DNA from: Utricularia gibba
Lineage: Eukaryota; Streptophyta; Magnoliopsida; Lamiales; Lentibulariaceae
Reading direction: 5' to 3'
Assembly (NCBI GenBank): GCA_002189035.1
Contig: NEEC01000025.1
Span: 186,001 to 250,000 of the forward strand
Length of the DNA: 64,000 nt
The stretch's first letter is position 1; every line of letters starts with the position of its first letter. Below the pieces are notes generated by a model, which was not told where the DNA came from, searched no databases, and saw only the letters and a program-made list of their open reading frames with translations. This document shows, in pieces, positions 23,211-34,530 of this stretch. A program made the translations under genes and the position numbers.

Positions 23211-25479
23211 CGCATCCACGCCGCCCAACAGACCTGGTGACCAAGAAAGCACCAGCAAATCACGCAGGAGTACATAAACACTCCCTTCCTTGCTTGTAAA
23301 ATAGCCTTCACCTTTTTTCAGAAAATGGACTTGATAATGGAGGCCTCCATTTCATCCTATGGAGGATTCCCCCTGCTTCTCCATTGGAGTTGGTCATAGC
23401 TTCTCCAAATATGATCTCCAATGGATCCAAGCTTGTCTCCTGTGAACACCAACAACAGAAAATAAGACAATCCATGGAGAGAGGTGTGTGCAAAGGCATG
23501 TATATTGTACATCCAGGCAAAGACAAGACAGGAGATAATTTCAGGATAGTCAGAGAATTCCTGTTACTCTCCCAATCAAGAAGAAGTCTTTACTATGCAT
23601 GTAAAGTTGGTGTAGCATGAATTCCCAACAGTGCACAAACCTGATTCTAAAGCAAACACAGCTAAAATATGACTTCATATATGAGGTTACATAGAGCAAC
23701 AATTCAACCACAGTTATGGATGGGGATTGGAGAGTCCATGAAAATTTAATGGTGTGAGAATGGAAGTGAAATACTTGATGCTCAAAAGCACGAATCTTTG
23801 GTGTCAGAAGCATACTTGTATCAACAGATATCAGTCAGCAACACGAGGTGGAAGAAGATTAGAGAAAGCTGAAACATTTCAAAACACAGACCTGCATATA
23901 TAGGAAAAACACAGCTGTGAAAGTTTTCTGGAGGCACATTAAACTACAGCGCTACTGAACTTGGATTTAGGAAGATGAGAACACATTCTGCAATTATGAA
24001 GGTTGGCGAACTGATATGAACATCAGAAAAAAAAAAGTTGATTTTTTTGGAGTAGGTAGCACAGAAAAGTAAGGAAGCAAAACAGGCCAGCCAACAACGC
24101 GAAGGCATTAATGTGAATAATGCAGATATGAGAAGAGGCAACTCAAAGCAAAGAAGATAGATATCTACAAGTTCATAAACTTTGGATCAATACCCGCCAA
24201 AGAAATTACATCATCAAGCTTTTGTGTGCACCGCAAATCAGTGTGGAGAAGTTTGTATTCGCCTTTTCTGAAAACATCAGAACGCCATCCACAATGAGAG
24301 CAACTAGATAAGAAAACAGCAGAAAATAACTGCCTCTTGCAGAAGCGGATAACTACCCTGAGAGATCTTCATCAATTTTATCCCTCAAGGGAGCACAATG
24401 TTGGATAATAGCAGCTTTCTTACTAGTCACATGAACAAAGGAGAGCGAAAATATGAAAGGGGAGAAGCTGACCTACCATATAAAACATCGGAGGTTTCAA
24501 TAGCAAGGAAGATGATAAATTCGCACAAATTCAAAATGACAAGGATGATTGAAAAACTTAACAACAAGAAAAACCCACCTCCTTGAAATCTAGTTCCACG
24601 TAATGATGAAGAGCATTACCAGAAAATTTTTTACTTAAGATCGATTGAACTCGCATAAAGCCAAGAGATGCAAAATGGGCTTGAAATTGTATTTTCGAGT
24701 AGCACATAGAAAAGGATGAATCAAAAAGAAAGGCAAAACGAGACAAGCCAATCTGAAACTGGAAAGTGGTATCATAACCAGTTACACCAGGTGACTATTT
24801 GCATCTGATCCATGTTTATCACAATCAAGAAACTCAAAAAGAATCTTCTGTAGTGCTGCTTAGCGAGCAAAACACCATTCACATTATTACAAGAGAAGTC
24901 ACATGTAAACAGATAATACACAGTCAGTTGGGTAAAGTTCCCTTGTCACACCATGATCAATAACAGGAGATCGCTTCACCGGCTTCTTCACAAATAAAAC
25001 GAAAAAAATCATCTTTGATGTATCCCTTCTGAATTCAGGACCTTTCAATTCGAAAATACACAGGACCTAAATGAACGCCTAACAACATTCTGAACTAGCT
25101 TCAAGGAATTCGATCACCAGAGCAACCATAGTGGGGAAGATGAGACCGTACAATTTTCTGGCGGAAGCGTCATAGTTGGTCGCCTGAACTACCGCACCAT
25201 TGTTCCCCAATCGGTCGCCATGACCTCCGTTAACAGTCTCCCAAATGAACGCCAAAAAATACTAGAAAAGATCTCGCAAATCAGAAAGATCCCTGGAACG
25301 CATTAAATGGGCCTGGCCTTTGAAAGAGAATGGCACGAAAACTGATTCGTTCGACATTTTTGAAAGAAAACAGCAGTGCCCTTAAAAATTGGTATCATTC
25401 AAACAAGACGATGTTTCTGCAGTCCAGGAGCAGAAAACAGAGTATGCAATTTTGTTACAAGAGTTGAAGCTTGTAATTT
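23211..25479. other. Longest gene-poor stretch; AMP1 upstream region
   Basis: 2.27 kb without a recognised gene. It holds the AMP1 promoter on the left and the 3' region of the 25480-25989 gene on the right. Two minus-strand stretches read protein-like: 25081-25357 (31 codons, one TAG, then 60 codons ending in a hydrophobic segment), and 24166-24269 (about 33 codons after an acceptor-like site, starting KGEYKLLHTDL). Neither matches a family I know. It could hold an unrecognised small gene, a remnant or a non-coding transcript. Confidence 0.4.
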
Positions 25480-25989
25480 CTACCCATGCAGTCCGAGATA
25501 GGCCGACGTCACAACCCCAATCGCGTAACTCCCAATCGCCGCCATCACAACATTTTTCCCGGGCTTAACTAGGGCGCCAATTCCGGCAATACCCACCACA
25601 CCTAGCGGCAACATCCGAACAACATCTCGCCCAGCGCCGGAAACCACCGCGTCCACGAACAGCTCCTTCGCAAATCTCCGAAACTCGACGTCATTCAGCG
25701 TGACTTCCCCGCCTCCGGCGGGATCACGAGCGGTTAGTGTTTTCTTCAGAGCCCTGTCCACTTGATTTCGATCAGGGGAACGGGGCACCCATCGGGAGAT
25801 GACAGGGATGGTGGAGTGCAGGAGACGGTGGAGGTGTTCTGCGGCGGATAGGAGCTGGTACGGCTTGACTCCGGCGAAGGCGTGTTGGCTGACGGACATA
25901 CAGTCAGAGTACACGGTAGCGCAAGCTGAGCTGAACTCCGGTGATGCCTCCAACGACTTCTCCACCCTCTTGGAAGCCGAGAGTCCCAT
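25480..25989 (-). CDS. Uncharacterised plant protein with N-myristoylation signal
   Basis: Single exon, 169 aa from the ATG at 25989. The N-terminus MGLSASKR fits an N-myristoylation signal (Gly2, Ser6), suggesting membrane attachment. The middle is helical (SACATVYSDCMSVSQHAFAG, PYQLLSAAEHLHRLL). The C-terminus has a Gly-rich hydrophobic end (LGVVGIAGIGALVKPGKNVV, then AAIGSYAIGVVTSAYLGL). I recall similar uncharacterised proteins widespread in plants but no function. The frame also opens upstream of the ATG, but that ATG starts the conserved part. It lies head-to-head with the PPR gene, only 81 bp between start codons. Confidence 0.8.
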   Translation of the reverse strand: MGLSASKRVEKSLEASPEFSSACATVYSDCMSVSQHAFAGVKPYQLLSAAEHLHRLLHSTIPVISRWVPRSPDRNQVDRALKKTLTARDPAGGGEVTLNDVEFRRFAKELFVDAVVSGAGRDVVRMLPLGVVGIAGIGALVKPGKNVVMAAIGSYAIGVVTSAYLGLHG

Positions 25990-26070
25990 GGTATGGATAA
26001 GAAAAAGGTGATACGCATCCACCACAATTTAAAAGAATCTACTTTTAACCCTAATTCACAGTCTTTCAGC
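25990..26070. promoter_or_regulatory. 81-bp shared intergenic region of a head-to-head gene pair
   Basis: The start codons of the minus-strand myristoylated-protein gene (25989) and the plus-strand PPR gene (26071) are separated by 81 bp. Either the promoter is bidirectional and minimal, or each gene's promoter and 5' UTR overlap the coding part of the other. No clear TATA box is visible. Confidence 0.5.
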
Positions 26071-26952
26071 ATGGGCGGAGCCAATCCTGGGCTCTGCGAA
26101 ATCGGTCGCCGCCTTTTCGCTGGAACTCCGCCAATTTCACTGAAAGTCTCATGCGGGTTAAGAAATCGACCTAAAAAACCCCTAGGAGGAGGCAGGGTAC
26201 TTTCAAGCGAAGCCATTCAAGCAGTTCAATCTCTGAAACTGGCAAAGAATTCTTCGTCTAGATTGCAGAAAGTGTTCACCAGCAAGCTTTCCAGGCTTTT
26301 AAAATCCGATTTGTTGGATACATTCGCCGAATTGAAGCGGCAAGAAGAATTGGATTTGGCCCTGGAGGTAACAAAAAACATCTCTTTACTTCCATTTTAG
26401 ATGCCATTTCCTCTCTGGTACTTCATCCCTTCCACCATCAATTTCAGGTCTTCAGCTTTCTGAGAAAGGAGCCATGGTATGTCCCTGAAGTTTCTCTGTT
26501 CAACGACATAATTTTGATGGTGGGGAAGCACAAAACCATTGAAATGGTTGAAGAAATCTTATCAGAACTGGTGAATGAAGGCCTGAAACCAAATGAAAGG
26601 ACATACGCTGAGCTGATAGGAGCATATTTCAGAGCTGAAATGGTGAGTAAGGCCGTGGAAACATACCAGCAGATGAAGGCTTCAGGTTTAACACCAAGTG
26701 AATTAACGCTAACCATTCTGATAAGGAATCTTGAGAAAGCAGGAGAGGAAGCGCTTCTGGAAACCATCAAGAAAGAATGCGCAGAATACTTTGATTACCC
26801 AGAAAAGTTTCTTGAACAAGTTGCAAGGAAATACGTGAGCATCTCTCTACACATCTTGTTCATCCTCCCTTCTCCAGCATTATTTCTTCTGTCTCAGATT
26901 ATGATTCTTTTCCTTTCCACAGCCAAAGAGGAGATCAGTAGTAGTCATTTGA
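26071..26952 (+). CDS. PPR protein, THA8 / At1g62350-like
   Basis: Exons 26071-26367, 26448-26834 and 26923-26952 give 237 aa. The N-terminus looks like an organelle transit peptide (MGGANPGLCEIGRRLFAG). The conserved start of the short-PPR group follows (LSSEAIQAVQSLKLAK, LSRLLKSDLLDTFAELKRQ), then KEPWYVPEVSLFNDIILMVG and about four PPR helical repeats (NEGLKPNERTYAELIGAY, MKASGLTPSELTLTILIR). THA8 in maize and Arabidopsis is a plastid protein needed for splicing of specific group II introns; related short PPRs are less studied. The target organelle and RNA here are inferred, not shown. Confidence 0.85.
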
Positions 26953-27385
26953 GGTAAACTTCTCCAATTGTTTGTCCAACTTCGGTGAAAATCCCCCAGT
27001 GTGCATTTCAAGGGGGAATGATTCACCTACAGTGATATAAAAGCAGTATTTTAGAATGCTATTATGAAGTGTTATATTTTAAAATATTTTAAAAAATAAA
27101 AAGTATTTAACTAAATTTAATTTTTTTTATTCTTAATTATTAATTGAATCGTTCCACCATGGGCTAATTTTACAATTAATTGCGGTTAACATCACATTGG
27201 GCCCAGCACGTTTAAAGAATTATGAAGGTTCTGATAATGGGCTTGTTGTTTGGGATCCGATTAATTGGGCCGTCTTGTGGTGGGGCCCAGGGTTTCTCTC
27301 AACGGCTATATTGCAGATTCCATGGGTTCAAATTTCGAACACCTTGGAGGAGGAGAAGAAAGGCGATTCCGGTGGGTGTGAGAAA
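26953..27385. other. Gap upstream of BUBR1
   Basis: Includes a TA-rich stretch near 27050-27180. The frame of BUBR1 exon 1 is open back to about 27197, but homologues start at the Met at 27386. Confidence 0.4.
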
Positions 27386-29391
27386 ATGGAGGAGGTGGAA
27401 TCGGTAGTTTTGGATCCGGAGATGGAGTTCCTGGCCTCGAAGGAAGATATTGGGCATGAGTGGGAGCTCTTCAAGGAAAACGTTCGCCCTCTGAAGCGTG
27501 GCCGCGATGTTCGGCTTCTCAATCTTGCGCTGAAATCCCACTCAGATTGGCAGCTCAGGAACTCAATTCTTCAGAAAAGGAGGTAAAGGCGTTTCTTTTA
27601 CATCAATGGGTTTTTTTCTGAGCTTCTCAGGATCTACCACGCCTGTTATCCATCTTTTGGATTAACTGTTTTCATCTTAAGGGCAGGAAGATGATTGAGG
27701 CCATTGATGAATACAAAGGAGATGACCCACTGCAACCCTGGATTCAGTGAGCATCAGTTTATCAATTGATTCCATATTTCTTGCAGTCTTTTGGTTCTTG
27801 AAAAGTGGTACTAAATGATCATCCCAAAGGATTTGCTTATCTCTGTGCTGAATTCTCGAAAGGTGCATCAAATGGGTTCAAGAGGCCTTTCCTCCCGGTG
27901 GTGACTGTTCAGGGCTTGTATTGATATATGAACAATGCGTACGCACGTTTTGGCATGACGACCGCTACAAGGAAGATCTCCGATTTCTGAATGTTTGGTT
28001 GGAATATGTCAGTAACTCCATTGCCTCTTTCTAGTTTCTTTCCTTTCCATGTTAGGTGCTTGTAAGCTAATCTTGAGAATTAAATGGTGAAACAGGCCGA
28101 GAACTGTGCTGATTCTGAAGTAATATTCAGATTTCTGGAAGCCAACCAAATTGGATTGACGCATGCAGCTTTCTATATCTCATTTGCCTTGCACTTGGAA
28201 ACCAGGAACAAAATCAAAACTGCCGATGACATCTTCAATCGTGGATTGGCCATGTATGGCATTATTCAGCTTTTTTTTTATTTCGTTAATCATTCTTCTT
28301 CAACACTCGCCAACCATCTCATTGTTCTGCTGCAGGGATGCTAAGCCTATGGAAAAGTTGAAAGCAGCCTATAAGAAGTTCCTAACTCGTTCAATGAGAC
28401 ATCTGAATGTTGCCGATGTAGCATTTCTTTATATGGATGTTTCATGATGTTATTCTTTCCTATCCAATAGATATAAAAAGTTTCATTTTTCTTTCTTGAT
28501 GACAGAATAATGAAGAGGAGAATCAGCATCCACCACGCACTTTTGGAACTGTACTGGCCAAACAAGCAAGTAAGTTATTCCTACAAGTTTCAGTCTGTTT
28601 AATTTATAGTGATCACTAAAGATTTGGCCTTTTGGGATACCATAGTGTCAGGAAATCAGAGTTCTGAAAACCATGATCTGATTGGGAAAAAGCAGAAGCT
28701 TGGAAGGTTAGGTTTCTAAGTGTTCAAGGATGGAGATGATTGGTTTGTTTCTTGATTCTTCTTTTTTGTTTAGGGCCTCCGGGAGTAGTACATTTTCCAT
28801 CTTCAAAGAGAATTCAAATAGTAAAATGCAGCCACATCAATCTGAAATTCTGACTGTTGACATGAAACCTTTTCAATCTCTCGGTGCTCGAGCAGAAAGA
28901 AACAAAGAGAACAATCCAGTTCCTTCTAAGTGGACATCAAACAAGGTAAACAAGCGCTTTCCCGGTTTCATTCTTGGAAATGAAGGTTGGGGGTTATCTG
29001 TCTTACCTGTTCCATAGATTCCTCAGAGATCTTGCCAAAGAGCAGAAAGGCCACGTGCAGGTTCATGCATCCAGATATTTGTGGATCAGGAATGCGAAGA
29101 GTAAGCCTTTATTTTGCAAGATTTAGTTTCTTGCTAGCTGCTACTGATGACTTGAAATCCCCTGCAGGCCACATGAGCTGAAAAACAAGGAAGAAAAGCT
29201 CTCAACCTTGGAGCTCAGACCTGGGGATGGCAGAGATATTAAAAAGTAAGTATTGAGCCATGTTTTTTTGTTCCATTATGCACATCTGACAAACACTCAT
29301 AACTAATATCAACAACTCCCCTCCCAGGGAAACTGAGATGCTGAGGGAGAATCCACTGCGGAATTTCCCACATAGTTCTCTCCCAAGATAA
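27386..29391 (+). CDS. BUBR1: Spindle checkpoint protein BUBR1/Mad3
   Basis: Ten exons: 27386-27582, 27687-27746, 27863-28007, 28096-28253, 28336-28417, 28506-28569, 28774-28946, 29018-29100, 29168-29245 and 29328-29391, giving 367 aa. A first KEN box lies at 30-32 (ELFKENVRPLKRGR). The Mad3/BUB1 TPR-like homology region follows (DPLQPWIQCIKWVQEAFPPG, YKEDLRFLNVWLEYAE, ADDIFNRGLAMDAKPMEKLK). Two more KEN triplets occur later (SIFKENSNS and RNKENNPVP). There is no kinase domain, as in plant BUBR1 and yeast Mad3. The protein holds back APC/C-CDC20 until chromosomes attach, using the KEN boxes as pseudosubstrate. It ends NPLRNFPHSSLPR, typical of plant homologues. All exon phases agree. Confidence 0.93.
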
Positions 29392-29878
29392 CCTGCATCT
29401 GTACCCTCTTTGTCTGTATCATTACACCCCTACATGGATGGACTTCCTGCCCATCCAAGCATTGGAGCATCAATGTAACAGTGACCTGGGCTACAATCAG
29501 CGGCCGCATTTCTGCATCTTGCGCATCAGACTTTCCCTTTTCTCTGTGTTCATGTCTCACTAAAGAATTTGGAATACTTAACTAGAGAAGACTTGGATCA
29601 TGGATGTTTACTCACAACAAATTGTGAAAAAACAGGCTCCACGATACAGCATGAGAAGGAGCCATAGAGCAAAATATAAACTTGTCAGAAACAACAACTG
29701 ATAATCGATTATGATGCTCATAATGGAAAGTAGCAATTGAGGAAGTACCCATCTCAAATGTTCAGGTTACAAACATCAACATTCTTGTCATCAACCCTGT
29801 GCTTTTTCAAACAACTGCAGAGTTTGCTTGATTGCTGGCATTACATAAGCAACTTAAGTGAACATCTGAATTCTCCCA
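29392..29878. other. Convergent 3' region of BUBR1 and lumazine synthase
   Basis: 3' UTRs of the two converging genes. Nothing else is recognised. Confidence 0.45.
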
Positions 29879-31395
29879 TCAGAATTTGAGATGATGTTCA
29901 CATAACGATGCCATCTCAATCTGTCAAAACAAAATTAAGCTAATTTGAATCACACATAACAAGGATAACCGGGGCGTTGCACAGAATCAGACTTACAGCA
30001 GTCAATGCTGCTTCAGCACCTTTGTTTCCTGATTTACCACCAGCTCGATTTATAGCCTGAGTATTTACAACGAAAATAACAGATAATTGAACGAACATAA
30101 AAGAACAAAAAATGGTGAATGAATCCGCTCTCGCTCACAATCTTGAAAGGATGTAATCAGGCTCAGGGACAAAAATTACTATTCTCACCTGCTCCATGGT
30201 GTCACATGTCAAAACACCAAAAATGCAAGGGACACCTATAGACATTGTCAAAATCAATCCTTCCGCATTCTTGTAGATTGGATAGAAGTAATCATTGAAA
30301 TAAAAACATTAAAAAAGAGAAAAACAGCTGCTTCTAGATACGGTCTTTTCAAGGGAAGGAGATCACTAGCATAAGTACTAACTGAATATCTATGCAACGG
30401 CAGATGATTTGGTACCTGAATTTAGTCCAGCAGAAAGCACACATGAAGCAGCCGAGCCAGCCACAGCATCATAGTGAGAGGTCTCACCTCTTATCTAGAA
30501 GTAAACACGGTGTCACATTTAGCAAAGAAAGCCAAAATGAAGGCACCATCGAAAGTTTTGAATGATCTCAAAATGCAACAGCGGCCTTTTACCACAGCTC
30601 CAATGCACAGCACAGCCTGGTATTTTCCTGATTTCCCAAGCTTCTCAGTAACTAGAGGAATTTCAAAGCTGCCAGGAACCCAAAAAACCTAGTCCAGATA
30701 TGCAATAAAACCACAAAACCATAACCGATTACGATGTTCATAAAGGAAAGTAGCAAATGAAGAAACATTTCAAATATTCAGGTTACATACGTCAACATTC
30801 TCGTCATCAACACCATGCTTTCTGAAAGTATCCAAAGCTCCTTGAAGAAGCTGATTTGTGATGAACTCATTAAAACGTGCCACCACCTTCACACAAAAAC
30901 ACGAAATAGATTTAATTGGCCAGAAAGTTCATCAATGCAGATATGCAAAACTGAAAATTTCACAACAGAATACAGCAGACAGCATAAGAAACAATAAATA
31001 TAGAAAATAAACGCCAATCGTTACAGACAATTGCGAACTTCAGGCCATGGACCGCAATAACAGAACCAGCAAAGTTTTTAATAGCGGGTGCCGGTGAAAA
31101 ACGGCCTTTTTCAAGCTTCGGAGTGCAAACTCCAAAACCTACAACAATTTCAAATACACCAATTCAGCACAAAAAAAGGTTCGAATCCAAGTGATCTCCA
31201 TGCAACATGAATGAAAACTACGGAATAAAAAAAATCAAGTAGAAGCAAAACTCAACCCTTGTGACATGGATAATAATCAGCATTCTTTCCGCAAAATCGA
31301 AGAACCGATGAAGGCGCAAGTCCAGACGAACGACATGTGCAGCGAAGAGAGAACGCAGGACAGGGAACCAACAAATGTCCTGACAAAGATGCCAT
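29879..31395 (-). CDS. 6,7-dimethy-8-ribityllumazine synthase, plastidic
   Basis: Eight exons in transcript order: 31395-31257, 31138-31029, 30886-30791, 30688-30593, 30494-30416, 30235-30189, 30056-29997 and 29920-29879, giving 222 aa. About 60 N-terminal residues look like a plastid transit peptide ([20 protein letters not shown]). The catalytic domain matches the family closely: [73 protein letters not shown], ending [15 protein letters not shown]. It condenses the ribitylamino-uracil with dihydroxybutanone phosphate, the penultimate step of riboflavin synthesis, and assembles into a 60-mer shell. Arabidopsis calls it COS1. It is convergent with BUBR1. Confidence 0.95.
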
Positions 31396-31758
31396 TTTCC
31401 GGGAGCTAACTTTTTCTTTTCCATTTGAGGAGGAATTTCTATTATGATGTACGATCGCCCCGCTTCATTCGCCGCGGCCGTGATAATTGTCTCCGACGAC
31501 ATCTCCGGCGGATATATCATGGGCTGTGACGGGCTCGACCGTGGCGGGACCGGCCGTTTAGCTTGGGTTACGAGACTACTACGAAATTGGAGGCCCAGGC
31601 CCAATAAGTTTTCACATTATATAAATAAAAATTACATATAAATATATATAATTTTTTTTATTTCTAAAAACAAATATATAAATAACTAAAATAAAATAAA
31701 AACTGGAAAAAAGGCTGGGCCGGAGGCAGCGAGAGAGAGCCCTTTCCCTTCGTTGCAT
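31396..31758. other. Lumazine synthase promoter and JINGUBANG 3' region
   Basis: GC-richer 31440-31600, probably the leader/promoter of lumazine synthase, then AT-rich 31610-31710 before the stop of the WD40 gene at 31759. Confidence 0.4.
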
Positions 31759-33033
31759 TCAATACTTCGCCGATGGAATCGCATCCCAGTTACCGAAGCC
31801 TCCTCCGCCGCCTCCCATCTCCGGTGCCGTTTCCGACACACTCCACACCTTCACCGACTTATCCAAACTACCACTGTAAACCAACCACTTCTTCTCTCCG
31901 TCTTCCGCCGCCGTGTCGCCGTCCTGATCCACTGTGACACATTTCACCGGCCCCGAGTGCCCTGTCAACACAGAGAGGCACGTGTGCACATTCCCCTCCC
32001 TTCGCCACACGCATATCGTCTTATCAGCGGAGCCGCTGAAAAGCAAGTACCCCGCGGCGGCGAGAGACAGAACGGCAAGCTTATGCCCCTTCAAAACGCC
32101 GCCGTGGCCCATCTGCTTCTCCTTCTCCCAAAAATTCACCACCCCATCGGAGGAACCAGAATACACCACTGACCCAGAATCGTTAACTGCTAAGGAAGTA
32201 ACTGCCGATTCCTGAGAAAGAAGAGTCTGAACCAGAGAGTGTTTCACAGCTTTTCCCTTTTGCTCCCTCTGCCACACCTTGACCGTACCGTCAGCGGAGC
32301 CGGAGTAAACGAATCCACCGCCGCTGGTGACCACCGCATTCACCGCATCGTCGTGGGATTTCACTGACTCTATGCATTTGAAATTCTCCGCTCTCCAAAC
32401 CTTGAAAGTTCGATCCCAAGAGGCAGAGTACAGAAGCCCTGTTTCGGAGCACATGCTCAGGCAAGAGATAGCGTCCGTGTGCTTGATCCAGACGGCGGTG
32501 CGTTTACGCTTCACTTCTACGTAGTTGCTCGGCTTGATCGAAGCTTTGAAAATGTCGAAAAACATCGGCATCGTCCCCACTCGCTTATGAACACTGGGAT
32601 CCTTCTGATTAATCTTCCAGACGCGAATCTTCCCATCCTGATGACCCGTAAAAATCTTGTCCCCGGAGATGATGATCGCCTTCACTAATCCGCTGTTAGA
32701 TTTGAAAACCGAGTACTCATTCATGTTCTTCCAGACACGAATATTCTTGCTGTCCGAGCCTGTATACAGAATATCCTTTCTCGCAGCCAGAGAGTAAATA
32801 TGCCCTTCTTCTCTAACGAGGGACCCAATTAGGCTATGCTGCGGCTGCGATCCGCCGCCGGAGGCGTTACCCGGGTCTGAAAATTCTGCAGAAAATGGTG
32901 CCGGTTGGTTCCATGGGGATCTCATCATTGGAGACCCCTCGCCACTGAGACGGGTGACATCGTAGGCAGAGAAGGTGCTCTGCCGATCTGCACCGTCGGC
33001 GGAGGAGGAGGCATTAGAGGCAGAGTGATCCAT
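31759..33033 (-). CDS. JGB: JINGUBANG-type WD40 repeat protein
   Basis: One intronless frame of 424 aa from the ATG at 33033. The N-terminus is Ser-rich and disordered ([20 protein letters not shown]). About seven WD40 repeats follow from residue ~70 ([79 protein letters not shown], ending [17 protein letters not shown]). The insert [20 protein letters not shown] marks the JINGUBANG group, which in Arabidopsis limits pollen germination in moist conditions through jasmonate synthesis. Other group members are uncharacterised, so the exact role is unsure. The C-terminus has a glycine run ([11 protein letters not shown]). Confidence 0.9.
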   Translation of the reverse strand: MDHSASNASSSADGADRQSTFSAYDVTRLSGEGSPMMRSPWNQPAPFSAEFSDPGNASGGGSQPQHSLIGSLVREEGHIYSLAARKDILYTGSDSKNIRVWKNMNEYSVFKSNSGLVKAIIISGDKIFTGHQDGKIRVWKINQKDPSVHKRVGTMPMFFDIFKASIKPSNYVEVKRKRTAVWIKHTDAISCLSMCSETGLLYSASWDRTFKVWRAENFKCIESVKSHDDAVNAVVTSGGGFVYSGSADGTVKVWQREQKGKAVKHSLVQTLLSQESAVTSLAVNDSGSVVYSGSSDGVVNFWEKEKQMGHGGVLKGHKLAVLSLAAAGYLLFSGSADKTICVWRREGNVHTCLSVLTGHSGPVKCVTVDQDGDTAAEDGEKKWLVYSGSLDKSVKVWSVSETAPEMGGGGGGFGNWDAIPSAKY

Positions 33034-34530
33034 CTGTTCCGCAATGGCGTAGCGTTGATCTTCTTCTTCAACGGGTCATGTTGCCGTAAAAGATGAACGA
33101 GAATCCATCGGTCAAAAGAAGATAAAACCAACGGAGAGGGAAGAGAGTGAAGGAGAGTTTTTGTAGGAAGGATGAATGGCGCCAGACAGAGCACTCTGTT
33201 TTTCTCTGTTCATGCCAACCCCATTTTTGCACGCCACAAGCTCACAAAACCTACCATAAAAAGACTCTGAAATTCACTCAAATTAAGACCCCCCCTCCCT
33301 GCTTCATCAGCATGTAGAGTAGCCCTTCCATGTGACCATTTCTCGAGTGCAAAACAATTCACGAAGAGGGGAAGATGATCACATGCAGGTGAGCAGCTAT
33401 GCAGGGAAAGAATGTCTCGAGGGTGCGCATTTTTATCCCATCCTGCCTCTCCTTTGTGAGCCGCAGCGTCATGTGGGGCTGATGACTGAAGCACCAGTCG
33501 TGTGCTGGTGTTGCCTCTCTTGCGAGCTGCAACTGGCGCTGCAATGTCCAGACAGTGCATTACACAGAGCACTGTGGAGGGTTGTCTCTTTGTAATGTTG
33601 TGGAGGAGCATGAGGAAAGCTACAGCCTTCACATTTTTGCTCCAAACATCTAATCAATTGGCCCCGTGTCGAACTCTCTTGTACCGAAACTCTTCAATAG
33701 GTATGAAACCAGATAGTAACGGAGATCAAATGATGCAGCAAGCCAGCAGGTATAAACCAAAAGAAAATGAATGAGTAAACATGAGAGATATGTTAGAGGC
33801 GTTTCGTCTTTATTAATAGGATATTGTATCATTTGTACATTCAATTCTCATAATTTTATGTTCTTTTCTTTTTTATTTACATACATTCATTCTATTGTTC
33901 ATAACTAATGTAGGATAACGACATTATACTTTAACGATCATAGAAAACATGCATAAAATACCATCTTCTATGTGGTCATAGTTTTGGAGAAAATAGGGTA
34001 AATACCCTAACTTTAAAATTTGGTTTGTGTTTTAACCTATTGTATCTTTCATTCAATACTCTTTTATTAATTTTTTTAAAAAATACTAAATATATATAAT
34101 TTTCTTTACATTTTACCCTATTGTTGAACAAAAATATTAATAGAAATGTAAAGTAAATAAATTTTTAATATCGTATTTTGTTTTTAATTATGTATTTTCT
34201 TTTACTTGAAATTTTCAAAATTATAATTTATTTATATAGAATGTGTGGTAAAACCTCGCCGGAGCCGGCGGTTTCCTGCGCGTCTTCCGCAGCCGGATTG
34301 GAATCCGGCGCCATAGCCTGCTGCCGACGCCGCCGTTCCGCCGAAAGATCGGAATTTAATATTATACTTAATAGATTTAATATTTTTTTATTATAATAAC
34401 TTTTATAAAATATTTATTTAAAATTTAGTCTCAAAATATCTCAAATAAAAATCAGAAACAAGAAAAGTGGTACAAGAAAGCTGGAAGAAACTTCCACGTT
34501 ACGCCTTTCTTCTCCTCTCTCCGCTGGAAG
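33034..34530. other. Divergent intergenic region with AT-rich block and GC island
   Basis: 33034-33200 is the JGB leader. About 33800-34240 and 34355-34450 are very AT-rich. Between them lies a sharply bounded GC-rich segment (about 34245-34350). The DJC76 leader starts near 34470. Small open frames on both strands at 33210-33660 have no recognisable content. Confidence 0.45.
34245..34350. other. GC-rich island inside AT-rich DNA
   Basis: About 105 bp of high GC content, including the hyphenated palindrome GCCGGATTGGAATCCGGC, flanked by AT-rich DNA on both sides. On the minus strand it encodes a short frame starting MAPDSNPAAEDAQETAGSGE with a typical first-exon look, which ends in the AT-rich flank. 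It could be a captured or orphaned exon fragment or a CpG-type promoter remnant. Confidence 0.4.

Noticed and set aside
27197-27385. N-terminal extension of BUBR1
   Set aside because: Open by chance; homologues start at MEEVESV and the upstream part is not conserved.
31753-32172. 139-codon plus-strand frame
   Set aside because: Antisense shadow of the JINGUBANG WD40 gene.
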